Origin: Coccinella septempunctata
Lineage: Eukaryota > Arthropoda > Insecta > Coleoptera > Coccinellidae
Reading direction: 5' to 3'
Assembly (NCBI RefSeq): GCF_907165205.1
Contig: NC_058193.1
Span: forward strand, 34,423,521-34,487,520
Length of the DNA: 64,000 nucleotides
Shown here: positions 59,953 through 64,000 of the stretch, piece after piece
Position numbering within the stretch: position 1 is the stretch's first letter
How the letters are laid out: each line of letters begins with the position of its first letter
Notes under the pieces: model-generated
What the model was told of the DNA's origin: nothing
Databases searched by the model: none
What the model saw: the letters and a program-made list of their open reading frames with translations, nothing else
Position numbers and translations under genes: made by a program

Positions 59953-60479
59953 CTATTATCTTTTATTGTGATAAAATGTCGAGATATGTAATATTTTATT
60001 TTTGACATTGTATTTGAGTTTATTAAAATTATTTAAGATACATATATGTTGTTTTTCTTCAACCTGATTTTAAGTTGTTATCCAAAATGAAAATGTGGTC
60101 TATGAATGTTCTTTTTAAAGTGCTTATCATTTTTTGTAGTCACTGTAATAAAAACTAAAAACCAGAGACAACCGAGACGGTCAACTAGGAACTAAATCTA
60201 TGTCCGATTTTATCTTCCATCTCTTTCTAACATTGGCTTTGGGAATATATAGGTGGCGCTGGAATAGGCGGCGGAAGAAATGGCGGGAAATTTGAATCTC
60301 CATTAGTCCATATCGCAGTTAAATATTTCGATTTTTGCGAACATGAGGAAAAAGCTCTCATTTTTGATATTCAAGACACATATAATATCGACGAAAATAT
60401 CTTGAATAACAAAAATGAAAGTTTTTCTTCATGTGCAAAGTTAATCATTTTTGACATTTTTAGGAATAACAAAACTCTG
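59953..60479. other. Flank between COQ10 and the P-element-like gene
   Basis: No exon was recognised. It contains the 3' end of COQ10 transcripts and unassigned sequence. A locally GC-richer patch (GGTGGCGCTGGAATAGGCGG) is at 60,251-60,270. Confidence 0.4.
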
Positions 60480-61170
60480 TATTCACAAGAATATGTTTAT
60501 TGGCATACACACACATATTGGTACATACATATACAACTAGTAAATCCAAGAATTTATTACAATTGGTGCATAAAAATTGAAGATTAGAACATATAAAATT
60601 CATTAAACTTTGAAATTTTTGAAAACCATGAAAATTAGAGCCATGAAGGTCATAAAAGTAGACAAGAATGGCGATCGAAATGGGTGATGATGCAAAAGCT
60701 GGTCGAAGAGAAGTAAAAAAATAAATTAAATCAGGAATGAAGCCTTTTTTTTGCATCTGACTTAACTTCTTCACACTTCCTTTTGCAACACCAAGGAATG
60801 CCAATCCCACATATTGCAGCAGAATATGTTTATTGACATACACACATATATATATATAGCTGGTGAATCCAAGAATTTATTACAATTGGTACATAGAAAT
60901 TGAAGATTAGAACATATAAAATTCATTAAACTTTGAAATTTTTGAAAAACATGAAAATTAGAGCCATGAAGGTCATAAAGGTAGACAAGAATGGCGATCG
61001 AAATGGGTGATGATGCAAAAGCTGGTCGAAGAGAAGTAAAAAAATAAATCAAATCAGGAATGACGCAATTTTTTAATTTTTTTTTCATAGGCCTTTTTTT
61101 TGGCATCTGACTTTACTTCTTCGCACTTCCTTTTGCACCACCAAGGAATGCCAATCCTGCATATTGCAGC
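60480..61170 (-). repeat. Tandem duplication at the 3' end of the P-element-like gene
   Basis: Two copies, about 60,480-60,823 and 60,824-61,170, are offset by 323 bp in most of their length and 350 bp at the right end. Shared text includes GAATATGTTTATTG, CCAAGAATTTATTACAATTG and GGCGATCGAAATGGGTGATG. The left copy ends with a partial repeat of the transposase C-terminal coding sequence (about 60,758-60,823 matches 61,107-61,170). The minus-strand frames at 60,460-60,843 and 60,771-61,106 come from this repeat. Confidence 0.88.
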
Positions 61171-64000
61171 AGTCGTGATGTCCCTTATGCGATTTTTATG
61201 ATCAGGACATCCTAGATCCTCAAAATTTATGTCAGATCTAAGTACCCCAAGTGCGGTTGCTGCTACTTTAGGATGGGATGGGGAGTTATCTAAAAATTCC
61301 TCCAACCTGTTAAATCCACATCCTACAGCAACAGAGTACCTTTCACTTGGGTACATTAGGACTGATCTTTCATCCGACCATTCTTTATTCGCTATGAATA
61401 AATTTTGAGGTTCTGAACTGGATGAACTGATCATATTATCGCATAAGGCACAGCATATGTGTTTTTTGAGGGCCTTCAGAATAGCTCCTGCCACATATGC
61501 TACCGAAAAACCACCAGGGTTTCCAGAAGAAACTTCTTTCGATATATTAACCGACAGTTCCTCAGGTGATGTCTGGAACTGAGGTATTTGATCGGTCAAA
61601 GAAGCATCTTCTGGAACTTCCATCTCCTCCCTCTCAAGGGAAATATTGAGGAATGATTTCAAATTGCACAAAAGTGTATTTTCGTCATCCTCACAATTTC
61701 TCCCCTGAAAGCTTTGATTAACCAAACCATTGAGGAGTTGTGTTTTCAGGGTTCCAATGAATTGCTGCACTGTAGGATTGTCATTGGATCCGCAACCATA
61801 CCTTATTTGCCCAAACAGGTTCTCCAATGGATCTTGATTCAAAGATCTGGTCCTCAGGGAAATGAAACCATTGTTCCTTAAGTATTTCCAGATCATTTGA
61901 ATCGCATTTATAGATTGGAGCCAACCTGTTTGGGAAGGTGGCATAGATTTTCGGATTCTGCCATTTTTTGTATACCTCATGAACTGCCAATTTTGCACCT
62001 TCTCATGTTCCTCCTTCCAAAATTTTATGTGAGGGGAGCCTAGCTTCAAAGGTCCCCTCAGCTCCTTTCCAAAAGGACCTACAGCCGCTTTCCCATTGAA
62101 GCTGTCGAACAGCATGTCCACTTCTGTGATGAAGTTTGCCGTAGCGACAGCTTCCGAGTCCAGTTGCCCTGAAAGATTAAGAAAAGATTATTAGAGTTGG
62201 TTAAGTTAGGTTGATGAAATATATATTACCTCCACTGACCAAAGTGAATACATAAGCTGCAACTGTACGACTCAGTACTTTTGCAGCTACATTCACTTTC
62301 ATTGCATACTGCAATATGGGCTTCAAGTAAATCTCCTTGATTTTGCAAAGACTTCTGAGCACCATATTTTTGGATTTGTCTATTTCGTAAGCTTTAACCA
62401 CATGTTCAAATTTCGCTATTTTGGTAACTGTGGTTTCACCAATTTTCAGCGGAATTTGGACATTATGCTTACGAAACAGAGAATATGAGCATTTTAACAG
62501 ATGTGGTGGGTCGAACATGCAAAAAACTTTTTTTTCTTCAAAGAAGAAAAAAGGTGTCTCCATGGTAGCACCAAGTTCTTTCACGCACCTCACATTGCTG
62601 GGACCCATATCGCAGATTGTAGCAACAACATCCACTTTGGCCATGTGCTTTGCTGCAGAGAGGACTGTTAAGAGACAATCTTTCAACTCTGCAGCATTAC
62701 AACCCCTGTGGCTGAAAAAAAATGCCACTGGTTGCTTCCAATTTTTGCCCAACCCTACCAGCATAAATACCAATGCTTTGGTGGCAAGCCTTTTACTGAA
62801 GCTGAATCCTCCAAAATCTTCAAAACCAAGAATTTTATCTTCCCCACTATCATACTGGACAGCTTCTTTAATGTCCATCTCATCAAAAAGAAGGACACAG
62901 CATCTTTCTTTACCTTGGGGAAGATTTTGATCAATTTGGTCAAAAATATTTTGGTTTATGCCAACTTTGAAAGGAACCTTCTTCAGCAAATTAAGAATAG
63001 TATTTTTGCATGGTAGGGATGCAAATTTTCGGAGGAGATTGTAGCAACGTGGACTCCTCTTGAAGAGAGATAGTGCCAATATTTTGTCCTCCAGGGACCA
63101 TCTTCTTCCTTTAACGTTTTTTACTTTATAGTTTCTGATTTGAGACACCATCAAATTGGCTGTCAGTGATGGCACATCCTTAAAAATATTCTTCACAACC
63201 CTTTCATTCGAAATGTCAAGGATATCACTGACAGCAGCACTCCTTTTTCTGCACAATGCCTTCACCTTCCGCAGTTGATCCTCCTTTCTCCGTATTATAT
63301 CGACCAATTTCCTCTTTCTTGGTGTCGAATTTGAAAGATGGAAATTGTCGATATTTCTAAATTCACGGGATCTCCTCCACATTGGAGACTGTGGCAATGC
63401 CGGAGTGCTCGGTGTCGGATCATTGAGATCTGAAAATAGACAAATGATTTTTACATTTATTCATAATAGAAAAAGTTTGCTGACACACCTCAATACTTGA
63501 TATGTAATAATGATCAGTGATGATAATAAGTCAGAAATTGTCTAATGACAATTCTTACATACAAAATGAATAAAAGTTTTAAGATTTTCATTGAAAGCAA
63601 AAACCATACCTGATAATGAAATTGATGTACCTGCATGTATCTCTTCAGTTACAGAAGCTTTTCCCTCATTAGCTGGAACTAATTAAAAGATCATTGAAGT
63701 TGTAGTTTATAAGAGAATCATACATTTGATGGAATTGTAGAAAACATGGAACCATATAAACTAAATTAATATTTTATGGAAATGAATATAATACCTGATG
63801 ATGGGAATGTGGAAGTACTTGATACAGCAGCATGTTCCTCATCAGTGTTAGGTTCTACCTCATCAGCTAGAACTAATTGAAAAACAATAAGAATTGTATT
63901 TGATTAGGGATTTACACATTTAATTATAGCATCAAAGATAACATGCAACCATATGAACTAAATTGATATTTATAGGAATGAATAAAATACCTGACGCTGC
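61054..64000 (-). CDS. P-element/THAP9-type transposase gene (continues beyond right edge)
   Basis: Minus-strand exons join in phase: a partial exon from the edge to 63,991, then 63,872-63,795 (78 bp), 63,678-63,610 (69 bp), 63,429-62,230 (1.2 kb) and 62,168 to the stop at 61,054. The big exon shows a Lys/Arg-rich stretch and the P-element RNase H fold: first aspartate in CCVLLFDEMDIKEAV and second in ATICDMGPSN. The last exon has the third acidic site in SLNQDPLENLFGQIRYGCG. The GTP-binding insertion typical of this family would lie between. A THAP zinc finger is expected at the N-terminus, outside this window. No stops or frameshifts break the visible ~770 codons, so this is either a young element or a domesticated host gene like THAP9. 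No terminal inverted repeats were identified inside the window. Confidence 0.85.
63610..63995 (-). repeat. Duplicated small exons and introns in the P-element-like gene
   Basis: The exons at 63,872-63,795 and 63,678-63,610 are related. Both begin TTCYAGCTRATGAGG on the minus strand, with shared acidic and Ser/Thr-rich coding content, and both have lengths divisible by three. Intron text such as AAACTAAATT and GGAATGAATAAAATACCTG also recurs at about 63,755-63,796 and 63,955-63,992. The unit is about 190 bp. Confidence 0.72.

Noticed and set aside
62421..62930. 169-codon plus-strand open frame
   Set aside because: Antisense shadow of the P-element-like transposase, which shows catalytic motifs.

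Overview
The window is nuclear DNA of an insect. The evidence is split genes with GT-AG introns, AT-rich intergenic DNA, and a dense mix of decayed Tc1/mariner elements, inverted-repeat elements and LINE fragments. The repeat style, with many elements beginning TACAGGGTG, suggests a beetle, possibly a ladybird. That placement is an inference and is not proven here.

Positions 1 to about 40,500 form a gene-poor, repeat-rich stretch. Only two coding exons are convincing, both on the minus strand (8507-8591 and 3203-3344). They join in phase into the start of a secreted protein that runs off the left edge. A splice acceptor just upstream of its start codon means the 5' end lies further right, so much of this stretch may be one long 5' intron. 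It contains a broken Tc1-like element, two inverted mariner fragments, at least seven copies of a TA-flanked inverted-repeat element family (two carrying a second fold-back element), a 556-bp palindrome, two short arrays of a ~173-bp satellite-like unit, a 1.8-kb array of ~20-bp GAATTC-containing units, and remnants of several retrotransposons.

Positions 40,500 to 60,000 are a compact housekeeping block. In order: calreticulin (minus), a small unrecognised gene (plus), NSF (plus), a chromatin protein with a KAT6/SAMD1-type N-terminus, double PHD finger and SAM domain (plus), UBXN1 (minus), and COQ10 (plus). UBXN1 and COQ10 are divergent across ~0.7 kb. The SAM-domain gene and UBXN1 are convergent with about 350 bp between stop codons. 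All exon joins were checked for reading phase by hand. There is no operon-like logic: calreticulin is an ER chaperone, NSF acts in vesicle fusion, UBXN1 in ubiquitin/p97 handling, and COQ10 in mitochondrial quinone function.

Positions 60,480 to 64,000 hold most of a P-element/THAP9-type transposase gene (minus), with its catalytic acidic residues apparently present. Small repeated exons lie towards its 5' side, its 3' flank is tandemly duplicated, and it runs off the right edge.

No tRNA, rRNA or CRISPR array was found. The least explained items are the secreted-protein gene with its long 5' intron, the nested fold-back structures, the KAT6-like/SAM fusion, the P-element-like gene with repeated exons, and an orphan coding-like exon at 44,096-44,216.
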